From NCBI RefSeq assembly GCF_019279795.1, contig NC_056726.1:1011383792-1011447791 (forward strand): a stretch of DNA of 64,000 bases, read 5' to 3'. Every line of letters begins with the position of its first letter. The stretch's first letter is position 1. Under the pieces are notes generated by a model. It made no database searches. It was not told where the DNA came from and was given only the letters and a program-made list of their open reading frames with translations. Shown here piece by piece: positions 10,876 to 22,189 of the stretch. Both the position numbers and the translations under genes were made by a program. This stretch comes from Protopterus annectens. Lineage: Eukaryota; Chordata; Ceratodontiformes; Protopteridae.

Positions 10876-11049
10876 GATTGTGCATATTTACTGATAATGG
10901 ACTGTAGAATTGTGCATATTTACTGATAAAGGTGGACTGTAGAATTGTGCATATTTACTGATAATGGTGGACTATGGAATTGTGCATATTTACTAATAAT
11001 GGTGGACTGTAGAATTGTGTATATTTACTAATAATGGTGGACTGTGGAA
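10876..11049 (+). repeat. 34-bp minisatellite, about 5 units
   Basis: Repeats of the form GAATTGTGCATATTTACTGA followed by TAATGGTGGACTGTA, with small indels in the first units. It lies in the hAT interior. Confidence 0.85.
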
Positions 11050-11645
11050 GTCTGAGTAGACTTTTTTATGATAAATGTTCTCAACTGGGCAGTTTTGCCA
11101 TTATGGGTGCATATGGTTTGTTTCATTGCTTACTGGAACAAATGTTCAAAACAAATTTAAAACACCCTGTAACAAGTGTACTGTATTGTACAAGGAATAT
11201 AATTTTAGTACAATGAGGAAGGTGTATCAAAGAGCACATGTATGTTTCATATGCAAGGAGCCTATGATTCGAAAACAGCCCAAAATTAATCTTTATCTGC
11301 CACTGGCAAAATGTATTTTCTTTGAATGTGGGTTTCAATGCTGTTTCAATGAATGTGAGTTTCAAGGGCAGAGAAGTTTTAATGCTAAGTTTTCATTGTG
11401 AGACTGCATTGCTTTGTTTAACAGATGACTTAGTGTTTGTGCTGTAAAATACAAAATAAAACTTTCAAATGAAGTCCAACTCATCATAGAAGTAAAGCAG
11501 TATGCACATTAGTGTTTATGGTAAATGGAGTGAAATAGCCAAGTATAATGGTTCATTGGAATGGCTGCAGAGGCTCCATTCAACCATTATTTTGTCAGGG
11601 CTAGAAGGGCAGCAAACTCAGACAGGCCCAGATGAACTATACCTC

Positions 11646-12480
11646 CCAACTGTCCAGATTTTCAAAGAATGAATAGATTTTTGCTTCTTATTTTTGGTTT
11701 GTTGTTCATAAAATGTGTAGTTTTAATTCCTAAATGATTTGCCAGAAGTCACTCAATAAGTTTCAGACTTCATAACCTTCAGAAAAATGCATGTTAAAGT
11801 AAGAGCTGTTCTATCAACTGTCTCAATTTATACAAGAGCAATTTTTAGTACTGTTTATATGTGCCCCAATATATTTGGCCTTGTTCAGATTTACTGCATT
11901 AACAGGTTGAGAGGTACATGCAAATAAATTGCTTTATAGAATTAGGCATAGCCAACCTCTCAACTGTCCCCAAGTTTTGGCTCAAAATGTTGCTCTTCCC
12001 CCTTATAATCCCTCCACAAAATAGCAATTTTGGAAGAAAACATGGAGGGTTTACAATTAAGAAATAACTGTAATAATCAAAGTTATAGATTACTTGAAAT
12101 GCATGTAGATTCTTTTATATTTTGTCAGCTGCTCAAGGTAGCAGTACTAATATTAAAGTGTCCCTTCTTTGACAGGTAGCAGCTGTATTGTGTGTCTATT
12201 TTATATTTTTGCATCACATTTTTGTCCATTTTTCATAAAATTGTGTTTTTTGGCAAATTAGTGACAAATCACTAAAGACTGAAGTTAGAAAATGACAGAC
12301 ATTTGAGTTTCAGATTTTATACCCTTCAGAAAATTCATACTAATGCAAGACCTATTCTATTATCTTTCTAAGTTTATTAGAGCAATATTTAAAAATTGTC
12401 CTTATTGTTGGGCCTTTGTCCCACTTCTGTGTATGGCTTTGTCCAGATTTCTTGCTCTTGAGGTTGAGAGGTATGACAAA
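11646..12480 (+). mobile_element. Two copies of a short interspersed repeat with ACCTCYCAAC ends (MITE-like)
   Basis: The first copy runs from tacctcccaactgtcc (about 11648) to ggttgagaggtac (about 11916). The second runs from cctctcaactgtcc (about 11955) to ggttgagaggtatg (about 12475). The two ends are inverted versions of each other (ATACCTCTCAACC / GGTTGAGAGGTAT), as in a MITE. A third copy lies at 44427-44730, outside the hAT. Superfamily not decided. Confidence 0.5.
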
Positions 12481-13560
12481 TGTGTCAGGGCCATCACAGT
12501 CAGCCAGAGAGATTTCAAATTGTGACATGCTTGTTGCACCCCACTCCCCCATGTAGTGACTCTGGATGTGTCCAAGCAGGGCAAGGAGTAGTTGTATCTA
12601 CCTTGGATGGGGAGGACACACTGCATAAGTACTACAGTGGCTTTTCATCTGTCCTTGATTTTGCAGAATGGTCTGGTTTCTGTCATATTTTTGTACTGTT
12701 GATTTATGCTTATTACTCAAAGTGCCTGTTGCTCTGTGTTTTTAAGTAGCAATGCTTTAATGACCATAAGGTAAGCTTGTCTAAGATTGTAAGATGCAAG
12801 TAAGCTTTAACAAGCATACTGTTAAAGAACTGCCAACATTGAAAGCCTTTCTGTTGTTGCCATGCAGAGAATACTTGACTAGATAATGTATAAGCCTTGG
12901 GTATTAAAGGACAGGATTCCATTATTTTAAAAAGCTCATTACACTTGTTGGAGACTTCCAGTCATCTCTACAGACTTTACCCGTAAACTAAACAGAATGC
13001 CAATCATGTGTGGTCCATAACCTGTACAGTAATCCTTTAAGCAATGTATCTTGAGCTTGTTTCTTGTTTGCTTTTCATTTTTTACTTTTATCATGTTTTC
13101 CCCATGAAACAAGTTGTCAGGCAGCAGGTCTTTTTGGATAAGAAACATTTTACAAGTGGGGGCATCACATAGATTTCTACTTTCAGCATGTTACTTGGTA
13201 CTTTAATAAAGCTGAATATATTATAATTAGGACTGCAGTGCAAGGAGAAGTGGTTTGAGTTGAGTGCTTCTGGTTTTTCTTATACTTGATTTTGACTGGC
13301 ATTCCAGTAATGTATTTAAAAAGTAATTTATTTTTTCATGCCTCACAACCTTTTGTTTCCATCTAGATATTAAGTAAGCTGTCATGCAGCCAATGCATTG
13401 AAATATTTTTATTCTTCTACACTTATTTTTGTCTTGATTGGACTTTCATAATGATGGTTTGCCACCCAGGGCAGCGTATTTAATTAAAGTTAGCTTTTGT
13501 GGTTTTGTGCATAGCTCCTCCCCTTTCTGGTTGACCACACCCCCTCCCCTTGACCCCACC
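12481..13560. other. Non-coding right part of the hAT
   Basis: About 1 kb with no credible ORF, motif or tandem structure. A short CCTCCCC-rich stretch lies at 13515-13560, just inside the right end. Confidence 0.5.
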
Positions 13561-13614
13561 CATTCAGCTGTCTCCTGCAGCCCCCCTGTGATTTGAAGTC
13601 ACCAGCCGCCACTG

Positions 13615-14412
13615 ACAACAGTTAACAATAAAACTTGACTTGGGCTTTGCTGACTCACCCTTCCACTGCACTGAGCATGTCCGTTTTGCTGAGCTAGTCT
13701 TAGAACTTGCTGGAAAGTTAAGGGTCCTCCCTTGAAAACATGCAGGGGCTGCAGCTGCTATGTGCTTAGGCCTGTTTCTGCTTGCCACGTGCTGCATGCT
13801 GTCTACATTTGCTCTAGAGGCTGCTGAAACCATGCTTTTATCACTTGCAAGCATACTCGTGTGCCTTTCTGTGAGCTCATGGATTTGACAAATCTCTATA
13901 GCTTAATCACTGTCAGAAAGCAAAATCTTTGTCACTGCAGCATTATTAACACCACAAACAAGTTTGTCCTTTATTAACTTGTCTTTCAAATCACCAAATC
14001 TGCACATTTTAGCTTTATTTCTCGTCAGTGATGTAAGGTGCAAAAGTTCCTCCTGGCTTTTGGTATCTTGTATAAAATAGGTGCCTCTCCAATCTAACAT
14101 TTGCCTTGGGGGGTTATACATTTCTCTAAATGTATGTTTCAAGCACTCTGGGTCCTCTCTTGATTCAGCTGGTACAACAATATGGTGGTTCCCCCCTCCT
14201 ACATATACTGCTGGTGCATACACAAATGAGTGCTCTCTGACAATGGCCTCTGACCCCACTAAGTTAAGCAAAATGAATGCCCTTGTACATGCATCTTTGT
14301 CAGGAAAAGCTGCTTTTATGAAAATATCATATTCCTGCTCAAATACTCTCCAATTCTCTGCAATATTATGATCAAACGCAAGTGGAGTGGATCTGCAAAA
14401 TATATCTGCCAT
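13615..14412 (-). pseudogene. Gypsy gag (N-terminal and central part)
   Basis: The minus-strand ORF at 13903-14412 (169 residues, Met at 14412) has the Gypsy capsid pattern: NWRVFEQEYDIFI near the start, RAFILLNLVGSEA, and SLTRNKAKMCRFGDLKDKLI. A stop follows, then AIEICQIHE and an Ala/Ser-rich linker (13623-13854) leading to the zinc knuckle, where the hAT cuts in at 13614. Upstream is the leader and 5' LTR. At least one nonsense mutation; decayed. Confidence 0.8.
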
Positions 14413-14518
14413 ATCAACACACAGTAGTGAAGGCCACTTAAATTATGCATGAACACACACACATGTATGCCAAAAATCTATGCCAGAACTTGTAACTATC
14501 CCAATAGCACAACAGACT

Positions 14519-14900
14519 CTTTGAAACAACTGCACTTTGCGAAATATGTCTCTGTAGCACAAGAACACTTTTGAAATCACTGTACTTTGAGAAACCACCC
14601 TTATCGGTGTATGAAACACTTCAGAATAACTGCACTTTGCAAATAAACTGTATACAGCACAAAATTTCAAAATGGTTGTACTTTGTGAAATTACTCTGCA
14701 CAGTGTAAGAGAAACACTTTGAAATGGCGGCACTCTGTGAATAAATGTACACAACACAAGAAACTTTTTGAAATGGCTATATTCTGACTGCACTTTTGTG
14801 AAATAACTGTACTTTGCACACAGTAAGCTCTTCGACATAACTGAATTGTAATAAAGCACACACTGCAAACACTTTGCACACTCAGATACTTTGAACAACT
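14519..14900 (-). repeat. Degenerate tandem repeat of about 49 bp in the Gypsy leader
   Basis: Six to eight diverged units, each with a TTTGAAATAACTGCACTTTG-like core followed by tgaaataa and cagcacaagaaacac-like blocks. It lies between the 5' LTR and gag, the place of the untranslated leader. The open frames through it are repeat artefacts. Confidence 0.65.
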
Positions 14901-15179
14901 CTAGTTATGCTATGAATGGCTTCAGTCAATGCGAAATATTAGCTCATGCCAAAAAATGGCCGTTTACTAAAACACATGCAGTCACCGTGCTTTTCCATGC
15001 TTATTTTGCCCTTTTATTGACTCGTTATTCCCATTTGACTTCATATCCTGCTCACTATACTTTTCTTGTGCTTGTTTTACTTTAAACATGTTTGTTATGC
15101 AAATCGGAGGACGGAGGTAACTCTGAACCCCATATGAGCTTTTCTGATAATTTTATCAAATGTTATGGTTTCAAACATT

Positions 15180-15292
15180 TTTGTTTAATCAAGAATGTGT
15201 TTTGTGCCTTTCATTTGATTAATAATATGTTTTGTGTCACTTGTTTGATTAATAATGAGTTTTGTGCCTTACGAATGCTTCATATAGTTTTC
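15180..15292 (+). repeat. Short tandem repeat, three units of about 33 bp
   Basis: Units with TTTGATTAATAATGAGTTTT and GTGCCTT, lying in the Gypsy leader near the 5' LTR. Confidence 0.7.
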
Positions 15293-15459
15293 TTTGCAAA
15301 ATAAATAATTTGTGCGAGTTTTGGTTACCTGGAGTTCATTTCTGGCCTTTTTTAATTGTTTGAGTACTGTATCACCCAGCCTACTCAATATACCTTCACC
15401 AACAACTTTGCACCTCACGGCTTGAAGAAGTTGCACTCTTAATACCTGTTATAACACGA

Positions 15460-15721
15460 TGTCACTCATCTGGTCAGGATAAAACAGATGAGCAGTTGTG
15501 GGTTCGGTTCAAGCAGCTTTATTGTATACAAACATCAGGATTGAGGCTTAGTAACTTAAACTTAAATAAACTTATAAACAGAATGACTACTACACTCATG
15601 CGTGTTAACACTCTGACTGTTCTCTCAAAATGGCACTGCTACACGCACATGCTCACTATTTATATGCACGTGCCACACTTGGAAATGCTTCCTAAAGTTG
15701 CAACACATGCTCTATTCTACA
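15460..15721 (-). repeat. 5' LTR of the Gypsy element, 262 bp
   Basis: Starts TGTCACTC and ends TTCTACA in plus orientation, and matches the LTR at 1773-2177. It is uninterrupted. The sequence immediately inside (TCGTGTTATAAC in element orientation) is where the primer-binding site should be, but it does not match a tRNA end I recognise. Confidence 0.85.
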
Positions 15722-16530
15722 GATACCAAGTACAGTGAGAGGGATTTGAGCCTGTCTGCATAGGACAGATATTGGAGGCTGTGGATTCTCTTTGTGAAGT
15801 ATTTCTGTGGCCTTTCCAGTTGTTGCAGGTGTTTGGAGAAGTACATACCAAACGGAGCATTGTACTCAATTATTGGCCTAATGAAGGAGGAATACAGAAA
15901 GGTAATAACCTCCATTTTTCTGGATCCAATCCCTTTACTTATGAGATGAGCAAAGTAAAAGGCTTTTCCTGACCACTGCTGCTACATGATGGTCGAATGT
16001 GAGATTGTTGTCAACCTGAGTACCCAGGTCTCTCACCACAGGTTGTGTGCTTAGGGGATTGCCATTGATGTGGTAATCAGTAGGGACTGTGTTTTTGCCA
16101 TATGGCATGATAAAACACTTTTTGGGTTTAACTTAAGGCCATGACTTTGACACCAGTCATTTGTTGCTGTGAGACCCTCTTGCAGTATGTTAACATCATT
16201 TGGGGAGTCAATGATAGCACTCAACTTACAGTCATCTGCAACCTTGGTCAGCCACAGACCTTTTGTCTTTGCCTGGACCTCTGAGATGAAGTAGATGCCA
16301 AGCAGTAGGGGTCCCAGGACAGATCTCTGGGGAACACCTCTAGTGACAAGTATGCTGTCGAGGTGGAGGCGTGTATTTTGACTTTGTTGGTTCTATCAGT
16401 GAGCCAGTTGGTCACCCACCTGATGAGATAGGGATTTATGCCAAGTTGTGTTAGCTTTTCATTGATGCCCGAGTGGAAGATTATGTCAAAGGCCTTGTCC
16501 ATGTCAAGGTAAGCTGTGTGTACAAAGACA
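15722..16530 (-). pseudogene. CR1 LINE reverse transcriptase (right half of the split copy)
   Basis: The minus strand reads from LDMDKAFDIIFHSGINEKL (RT block, about 16500) through LGINPYLIRWVTNWLTDRT, a KVADDCK catalytic box near 16240 (other copies have FADD), to RPIIEYNAPFGMYFSKHLQQ and YADRL, where the Gypsy LTR begins. Its continuation is at 1346-1772. Several frameshifts. Confidence 0.8.
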
Positions 16531-16790
16531 GGAAGAAAATGTAACCTCCATATACCAGTAACTGTGGTTCGGGCTTGAACCTCAGATTCTGGAGCTACAG
16601 GCAGAAACCTTAACCAGTGTACTTTTACATGAAAACATATATTTACACATACTATAAATAATACCTGAAATAATAAAATTTATGTCAGTAAATAATTTCA
16701 TATTGGCTGTACATCATTCTGTCGATTGTACTTCATGTGATTTACATTTGTGCGAAAGTGCCATTTTGCACAATGAAAAAAACAAATGCC
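16531..16790. other. No gene seen
   Basis: AT-rich DNA beyond the CR1 truncation point. A tRNA-like block (ggttcgggcttgaacctcag) at about 16567 could be a SINE remnant. Confidence 0.4.
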
Positions 16791-17095
16791 ACAATGTCAA
16801 CCCTTACAACAGCGAATGCAATACAGTATTCGCTCTTGTAAGGTTCGACATTGTAATGCAGATCGTACTCTAGTGGGGATCGGAAAATGTACCCTTTCCC
16901 TCACTATAGTGTGATCCTGGAGTTTTTATATTTAAGTAGCAGGGGGTGTGGGAGGCATAGCCCCCAATATGGGGGGGTTCAGGGGGTCTTGCCCCCCTGC
17001 AAACACTTTTTTAAATGTACAATTCATAGTAATACTGTTCCCAGAAGTGTGGTGAATGTTCGAATTATGTTGAATTCGAACATTCACCACTTTCG
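16791..17095. repeat. Cluster of strong inverted repeats, probable MITE or MITE cluster
   Basis: Arms at 16802-16817 and 16828-16843 match at 15 of 16 bases around a 10-bp loop, with further pairing outside. Arms at 17049-17066 and 17073-17090 are perfectly complementary over 18 bp around a 6-base loop. Between them, at 16935-17010, are alternating G and C runs (GCCCCC, GGGGGG, CAGGGGG) that can also fold. No coding content. This density of hairpins is typical of MITEs, but no target duplication was identified. Confidence 0.6.
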
Positions 17096-17439
17096 GAGTT
17101 CAACTTTATTTGTGTTCAACATTATAAATTTCACATATTTGTTTCGAATTAGTAGCAATTCATCATTATTTAATTCAATGAAATAATAGTAAACCTTTCG
17201 TAACAGAGAAGAAAAACATCCTGGTGTCTGCTGACAACTTATGGAGTATACATTTGATTGTGTATGGTATATCTAAAATGCTTGTCAAAACAAATCAGTT
17301 TTTTTTTCAGACGTAAAGCCAGGGATATCAAAGTTAGTTGCATAGGTACTTACTACTCTGTTAATCTCTGAGGATATTTAAAAGCCTTGCCGTACATTTC
17401 CAAAAAGTTTCAGCCCTTGCAATCTAAGTATGAATAACC

Positions 17440-18628
17440 CAGAGCCGGTGAGAACATTTACATGCTACCCCATTCATAAGGGACAAAGGTGCTAAACTAG
17501 GGATGAATTTGTGGTTTTTCATCCATTCATCCAGAATGTGTTTGGATCCATCCTGCTTTATGTGGAGAGGAAGACTATTTCAAAGAAGTGATATTCTGTG
17601 TGATACATATCCATCCCTCCTGCAATTTCTATTTATGTTGCAGAAGAGATTAAGATCTCTTGAGTGAATGTTTATACCACCACTGGACTTGTAAATGTGC
17701 AGTACATCTGAGACGATAGGACCTGTTAAGAACTGGTACACAAAGCAGGAATTGCCCCTCAGTAGCCTGTATGATACTGAGAAAAAGAACAAGGCTTTGA
17801 GATGGTCTCTGAAGTTTTTATGATTTTAGGCCTTCTATTTTCTTGGTGAGAAAGTGTTGTACTCATTCAAGCTGTGTTAAGTGTCTGGACAAGTACATTT
17901 TAAAAGGTCATTGTACTCAATGATCAGCCTAATAACTTCCAACTACAGGGGAATGGTCACACCTCTGGACCCAGGTGACTTTCCATTACTAATAAGCTGT
18001 GCAATGGAAAATGGCTTTCTTACAGTAGTGAGTACATGGTGATCAAGGGCAGTATTTGCCCACTTAAGTACCCCAGTCCCAAACTACTAGATCAGTTTCT
18101 AGGGGTGTGTTGTTGATGGAATAGTTAGAATGGACACCATGCTTGATAAAGGAGGCTATTATACATTTTTTTCCATTTAATCTTAGTCTATGGTTATGGC
18201 AACAGCTATTTGTTTGGGAAAGGCCTTCTTGGAGGATCTTGGTGTCTTCTGGAAAGTTTATGATGGCAGCAAATTTAAAGCTGCCTGCAAACATGGTCAT
18301 TCATAAACCTGTAACATTTGCTTTGGCCTTTGAGAACAAAATGCCAAAGAGGAGTGGCCCAGTGACTGAACCCTGGGGATGCACTGCTAGTGACTGATCT
18401 TTTGGAGGAGGTTGAGTCATCTACTCTAATTTCCTGATGTTTATTTGTGAGCCAATTTGCTATCAAATGAGTTACATAGGGATTAACATTTAATTTATCA
18501 ACAATAACTGCATATGGGATGGTGATGAATGCCTTTGCAAAGTCTAGATATGCATTGTGTACTGATTTGCTCTTGTCCATTGCTTCATTAGCCTATTTGA
18601 AGATGTCAACCAAGTTAAGCAGACAGGC
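17440..18628 (-). pseudogene. Old CR1 LINE fragment (RT palm to C-terminus)
   Basis: Minus-strand pieces include CLLNLVDIFK (about 18615), VHNAYLDFAKAFITIPY (about 18555), NPYVTHLIANWLTNKHQ, TKILQEGLSQTN, and the C-terminal block DLNLFCNINRNCRRD (about 17640). They are clearly CR1 but more diverged than the other copies, with many frameshifts. The piece joins a plus-strand CR1 fragment head-to-head at about 18628. Confidence 0.75.
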
Positions 18629-19890
18629 GACTTCAACTACCCAAACATAGACTGGGAGCATTACTCTAGCTCCAACACCCTAGCCCAAAGGTTCCTAGAA
18701 TTTATAAACTCAAATGCTATGGAACAACTTGTTACCACTCCTACAAGAGGAGAAAACATACTGGACCTGATCATCGCCAACATGGGGACACTATGCTCCA
18801 GACCAGAAGTGTATCCCTCACTGGTAAGATCAGACCATAAACTAATCTCACTGGATATTCACATCCCGACCCCACCCCCTGCCCAGAAAACCACAGTGAA
18901 AAACTTCTCTAAAGCAAATTTCACATGCCTCAAAACCGAGGCGAAATCCTTCAAAGCCCCGGCCTGTGGAAAATACGCCCAGACCGCAGAATCCTTTATA
19001 AACGCATTCTATGAACACCTTCAAGAATGCATGGATCATGCAATCCCAAATAAAACCAAGACCCAATCCTCCAAAGGCAGACGTCCTGTCTGGTGGACCC
19101 CAGCCATAAACAAACTATACAATAGAAGGAGGAAGCTACTACATGATAGCGCAAATCCCAAAAGGGAAGGCATCTCTGATCAGTATTAGCAAAAAACTAC
19201 GGGCACTCATAAAATCGTCTAAGGCCAGCTTTGAGAGAAAAATTGCACAGGACACTAAGGATAATCACAAGGCTTTCTTTAATTATGTTAGGAACCTGGG
19301 TGGGAATTCCCAGATATGCTCAGAATTAGTCCAAAATGACAAAAATACACCGAGCCCACAGACATTGCCAACATCCTAGCTGACAGGTTCAGTGCAAACT
19401 TCTCCCCCCTCCCCACCAAAGGGCAAATATCTATCCCAACAGAGTGCTGCCCCCTGACATCTCAGATGCTCAGGTAAGAGCCGCCCTCCAAAGCAAAACA
19501 CAGCATCAATGGGACCAGATGGTGTCCCGGCTGTGTCCTACATGAACTCCAAGAAGAGCTAAACCCAAACATAAAACTACTGTTCAATCTTAGCCTTACT
19601 ACAGGATATGTACCCAAAGAGTGGGGTACAGCAACAGTGGCCCCTCTCCACAAAGGTGGTGCCTCAACGGATCCTGGAAACTATCGCCCCATAAGCCTGA
19701 CTAGCTTGGTCTGCAAAGCTATGGAAAGGATCATCATGGACCTCATAAATAAAGATATTGGGGACCTACAGACACTGGATCCTACCCAGTTTGGCTTTGT
19801 TAAGGGCAGATCCTGCCTCTTAAACCTGGTCGATTTCTTTGAAACAGTCACCAAGGCCATTGACGAGGGGAAGGTGGTCCACACAGCCTA
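18629..19890 (+). pseudogene. CR1 LINE fragment (end of endonuclease to RT fingers)
   Basis: Starts at GDFNYPNIDWEHY (endonuclease D-x-N), continues through LVRSDHKLISLDIHIPTP, IKSSKASFERKIA and DPGNYRPISLTSLVCKAMER, and stops at DEGKVVHTA just before the catalytic palm. The ORFs 18719-19189 and 19143-19379 overlap through a frameshift, and another lies near 19380-19640. It is truncated at both ends. The abrupt 3' loss is unusual for a LINE, which normally keeps its 3' end. Confidence 0.8.
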
Positions 19891-20595
19891 ATTATCTCTG
19901 CTTAATATCAGAGCTTTGGCTGGCTGACATCTACCTGAAATCAGCTGGACACTTAAGGTTGCTTTTAATGAAGATATTTCCCTCAGGAATGAAACACATT
20001 TTTCTTAATGCTAGAAAACTTACTCTCTCTGTAAGTATACGTTTTACCATAGTTAGCCAATAAACACGTTAGCACCTTTCTCTGGTTGCAGTATTATAGA
20101 AAGTACCCAGCAAGATACTGAAGTTATGTTTCCTTTGATACTTTTTTGCACAGCTCTTAACTTCTTTAGTCATGCATCATGAAAAAAAATAATAGGACAG
20201 TAAAACATAAGATTGGGGGCAATTTTTAAATATTACTCTATTTCACTTAAAATGTTAATTGAACAACAGGTTTTGCAGCAATATGGACTTTTGGACCAGG
20301 GAAAACTGAAATCTCTACATTTGGCATTATTAAATAACCCTAATCCTTAGTGATTTACCCAAAAATCATAAAGTATGAAATTATTGTCATATAAGTTGTA
20401 TCTGTCTTTAACTAATGTTGTCACATTTTGTCTAATTTGGTATAATTACTTAAACTGTAGATGCTTTTGTATAATTTTTGAAGCTTGTACAATTATTGTT
20501 CTAAAATGTTTTTGAAATACTTTTGAGCTTTTCTCCCTTGGCCTCCCCTGAAAAAGGTCACCTAATCAGTCAGCCTACCCTGGTAGTCAAATGTT

Positions 20596-20630
<35 letters not shown>

Positions 20631-21265
20631 AAATAATCTTACAAGAGACAAAACAAATCTATGAGGCAAAACCAGGGACAGTGCTGCTTTGTGTTTTCTT
20701 TACCTTGTTTCCTTAGAGCATTCACCACTTACAGGTTTAAACCGTGCCCTTAACCTTATTTTTATTTGCTGAATGATTATGGACTGTCCATTATAATTAA
20801 CTAATAGCACTTGAATGAGCTAAGCAATAGATCCTTAAGGCTTTTCTGGTAGCCTAGTGACCTCATTTTGTTTCTCATGTACTTTGAGGACATAAAGGAA
20901 ACATGCCAAGCCAACACCTCTCTTCTTTGAAATTCATTTTTGATTTGGTTTCCACATAAGCAGCATCTCATTTTCAGGGCTCAGATAAATTAACGTACAA
21001 ATGATATATTCAACAAAGTTGAGTTGTAGACATGCATTTGGCAATACCAAATAATTGGTTGCAAATTCTGTCATTGCTGGACTGCGAAATGTTAGCTGTA
21101 TGTATTGTATTTCAACTCTATGCTTGTTTAGGAGAATAAAGGAGCTGTCATTACTGTTTTACATAGCCCATTCCTTTCATTTCTCTCCATTAGGACAGGC
21201 ATAGAATAAAACCAGGTCTGGCATTCATAAGGAATATTAATTGACTTTCTGTGAAAACTTAGATG
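19891..21265. other. No gene; SINE tail and (AATC)n microsatellite
   Basis: Mostly featureless AT-rich DNA. At 20530-20600 is a SINE 3' tail (CCTCCCCTGAAAAAGG and CTACCCTGG), followed by (AATC)n/(AATA)n at about 20592-20635. Nothing else recognisable. Confidence 0.6.
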
Positions 21266-21530
21266 ACAGAGTTTTATTTATTTATTTAACATTTGTTTAC
21301 CAGGAAAGTCCAACTTGGAACAAAGCCAATTTTCAGTGGAGGCCCAGGGAGAAATGCTCCAGATGCACATCTTTGTAATGTGGGAGGAAAACCACACGAA
21401 AGCAGGGAGGACACACAGACCCCATACAGCAGGCACCCCAGCCAAGAATCGAACCAGAGAACATCTTGCTGTGAGCTGATAATACTACCGCTATACTACT
21501 GTGCTGTCCAAATAACTGAAATCTTTTAAG
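21266..21530 (-). mobile_element. tRNA-derived SINE, same family as the array at 8920
   Basis: The reverse strand reads: head with ATAGTAGTATAGCGGTAGTA, GGTTCGATTCTTGGCTGGGG, then TGGTTTTCCTCCCAC, GGCCTCCACTGAAAATTG and an (AAAT)n tail at 21270-21285. A single full-length copy. Confidence 0.8.
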
Positions 21531-21731
21531 CCAGTTTTCAGAAAACCAGCCATCCAATGACCCGCGAGATGTGCACTGCATCACATCCACATATATTCCA
21601 CATATATTGAATACAATCGAAAGAACTATGAGACGTGCATGACATAATTTTCACACATACACATAAATATCAAAGTCAGCATTAAAAAAACTAAATTCAA
21701 CAGAAGACTGATAGGCTGGCTAGTCTGTCTT

Positions 21732-21996
21732 AATGAAGCAGGTAGGCATCTGTCTGGTAATACAGCTTGACGTCTGTCGTGGTGACAGTTATCCATCTGT
21801 CCTAGTGATATAGCTTGTCATCTGTCCTAGTGGTACAGCTTGCTGTTTGTCCTTCTGATACAGTTACCCATCAGTCCTTGGGCTGCAGTTCACTATCAGT
21901 CTGGTAATGCAGCTTGACATCTGTCCTGGTGATACAGCTATCCATCTGTCTTAATGGGCTAGCTCATCATCTGTCCTAGTGGAGCAACTTGCCATT
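21732..21996 (+). repeat. Degenerate minisatellite of about 29-30 bp, around 9 units
   Basis: Units of the type CATCTGTCCTAGTGATACAG followed by CTTGT or TTATC. They are diverged from each other. Not coding. Confidence 0.8.
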
Positions 21997-22189
21997 CCCC
22001 TTGTTTTCCCACATGTTCTAGTTTGCACATGGCATTTTAACTAAACTAGTCTGGGTCTCCATTCAGTTTGTCATCTACCCCCTCAATGATACAATATTGC
22101 TTCTTAATTAGTGTTATTCATTCTTTTTTTTTTTTTTTTACTGAGTAGGGAAAGTGGTCCTCATGTCCTTTTTAAGAAAGGGTAAATAC

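Larger units (their letters stand above)
8068..13614. mobile_element. hAT-type DNA transposon, 5547 bp, no recognisable transposase
   Basis: Ends are CAGGGGCGACTCGTGGC (left) and, inverted, CAGTGGCGGCTGGTGAC (right): 13 of 17 bases match. A perfect 8-bp duplication ACAACAGT flanks it, and removing it would rejoin the Gypsy gag frame. A ctgcagccccc-type block lies inside both ends. The interior holds a palindrome-rich CpG segment, a 30-bp minisatellite, a TG run, four tandem SINE units, a 34-bp minisatellite and short interspersed repeats. No hAT transposase motif is visible in any frame. It is best read as a large non-autonomous hAT, or one whose transposase was replaced by repeats. Confidence 0.85.

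Noticed and set aside
11075..11401. Possible transposase ORF in the hAT
   Set aside because: 108 residues without any hAT dimerisation or catalytic motif; not distinguishable from chance.
15430..15459. Primer-binding site for the Gypsy element
   Set aside because: TCGTGTTATAAC next to the LTR does not match a tRNA 3' end I can name; not reported as a feature.
17440..19890. One CR1 inverted by twin priming
   Set aside because: The minus half is clearly more diverged than the plus half, so they are unlikely to be from one event.
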